Source of the DNA: an uncultured Clostridia bacterium
Lineage (GTDB): Bacteria > Bacillota > Clostridia > Christensenellales > Aristaeellaceae
Reading direction: 5' to 3'
Length of the DNA: 13,824 nt
NCBI GenBank assembly: GCA_934630975.1
Contig: CAKTXH010000066.1
Location: 1 to 13,824 of the forward strand
Both the position numbers and the translations under genes were made by a program. The notes under the pieces are model-generated. The model worked only from the letters and a program-made list of their open reading frames with translations. It was not told where the DNA came from and searched no databases. Below are positions 13,614-13,824 of this stretch, piece after piece (the first letter of the stretch is position 1; every line of letters begins with the position of its first letter).

Positions 13614-13642
13614 TTTTCAAGTGAAATCGTTTATGATATACT
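13614..13642 (+). promoter_or_regulatory. Probable prfC promoter
   Basis: TTTTCA (13614-13619, 4 of 6), a 17-bp spacer and TATACT (13637-13642, 5 of 6). The leader to ATG 13712 would be about 63 nt. A TTTCA-AG-TGAAA repeat (13615-13626) overlaps the -35. Confidence 0.5.
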
Positions 13643-13711
13643 ATATGATTGTTTGAAAGCAGCCCGGGAGCGCATTTCCGCTCCTTTACATCGCCCCAAG
13701 GAGGATCAACC

Positions 13712-13824
13712 ATGCCTGATACGCCGATGCCCGGTTCGCTCGCGGCTGAAACCGCCCGCCGCCGGACGTTCGCCATTATCTCCCACCCGGACGCCGGCAA
13801 AACGACGCTGACCGAAAAGCTGCT
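13712..13824 (+). CDS. prfC: Peptide chain release factor 3, N-terminal fragment (runs off window)
   Basis: RF3 is a translational GTPase that recycles RF1/RF2 from the ribosome after peptide release. Only 37 codons are present. After a short variable N-terminus, RRRTFAIISHPDAGKTTLTE (16-35) is the RF3 form of the G1 P-loop; HPDAGKTT distinguishes it from EF-G and LepA, which have HxDxGKTT contexts of different sequence. A strong AAGGAGG precedes ATG 13712. The gene continues beyond the end of the window, so domains II and III cannot be assessed. Confidence 0.9.
   Translation, partial: MPDTPMPGSLAAETARRRTFAIISHPDAGKTTLTEKL

Overview
The window is chromosomal housekeeping DNA from a bacterium that looks like a GC-rich member of the Clostridia (Bacillota), probably gut-associated. 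This rests on GC-rich coding DNA with AT-rich promoters, strong GGAGG-type ribosome binding sites, three non-ATG starts (GTG for murG, TTG for mgtE and ruvC), a Bacillus-type MurG with the HESD motif, a DUF4250 gene and the long clostridial-style PRPP synthetase. The family-level assignment is a guess. No phage, transposase, CRISPR or RNA gene was seen.

Layout. Positions 1-1166 (minus) hold a long ribose-phosphate pyrophosphokinase, complete except for its last codon. It diverges from murG and mgtE (1434-4072, plus). mgtE ends at a terminator and converges on argH (4128-5510, minus). argG (5747-6976, minus) lies upstream of argH, with a 15-bp terminator-like hairpin between them. A 321-bp AT-rich divergent region carries the argG promoter with a probable pair of ARG boxes, and the ruvC promoter. 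The plus-strand run ruvC-ruvA-DUF4250-ruvB-queA (7298-10967) handles Holliday-junction processing and queuosine tRNA modification, with a small uncharacterised gene between ruvA and ruvB. Three separately promoted genes follow: a DegV-family lipid-binding protein, a MATE exporter and the first 37 codons of peptide chain release factor 3.

The genes are ordinary. The most interesting structure is a family of intergenic elements made of consecutive short hairpins. Two full copies of about 142 bp lie between murG and mgtE (2504-2646) and between ruvB and queA (9751-9892). A right-half copy lies between DUF4250 and ruvB (8621-8692), and a diverged left-half copy lies between argG and argH (5536-5655). 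Hairpin order and 3-nt loops (TTT, TGA, centre, TCA, AGC) are retained, while the stems change on both sides at once. All four copies lie between co-directional genes, ending about 15-32 nt before the next start codon. I do not recognise a named family for them.
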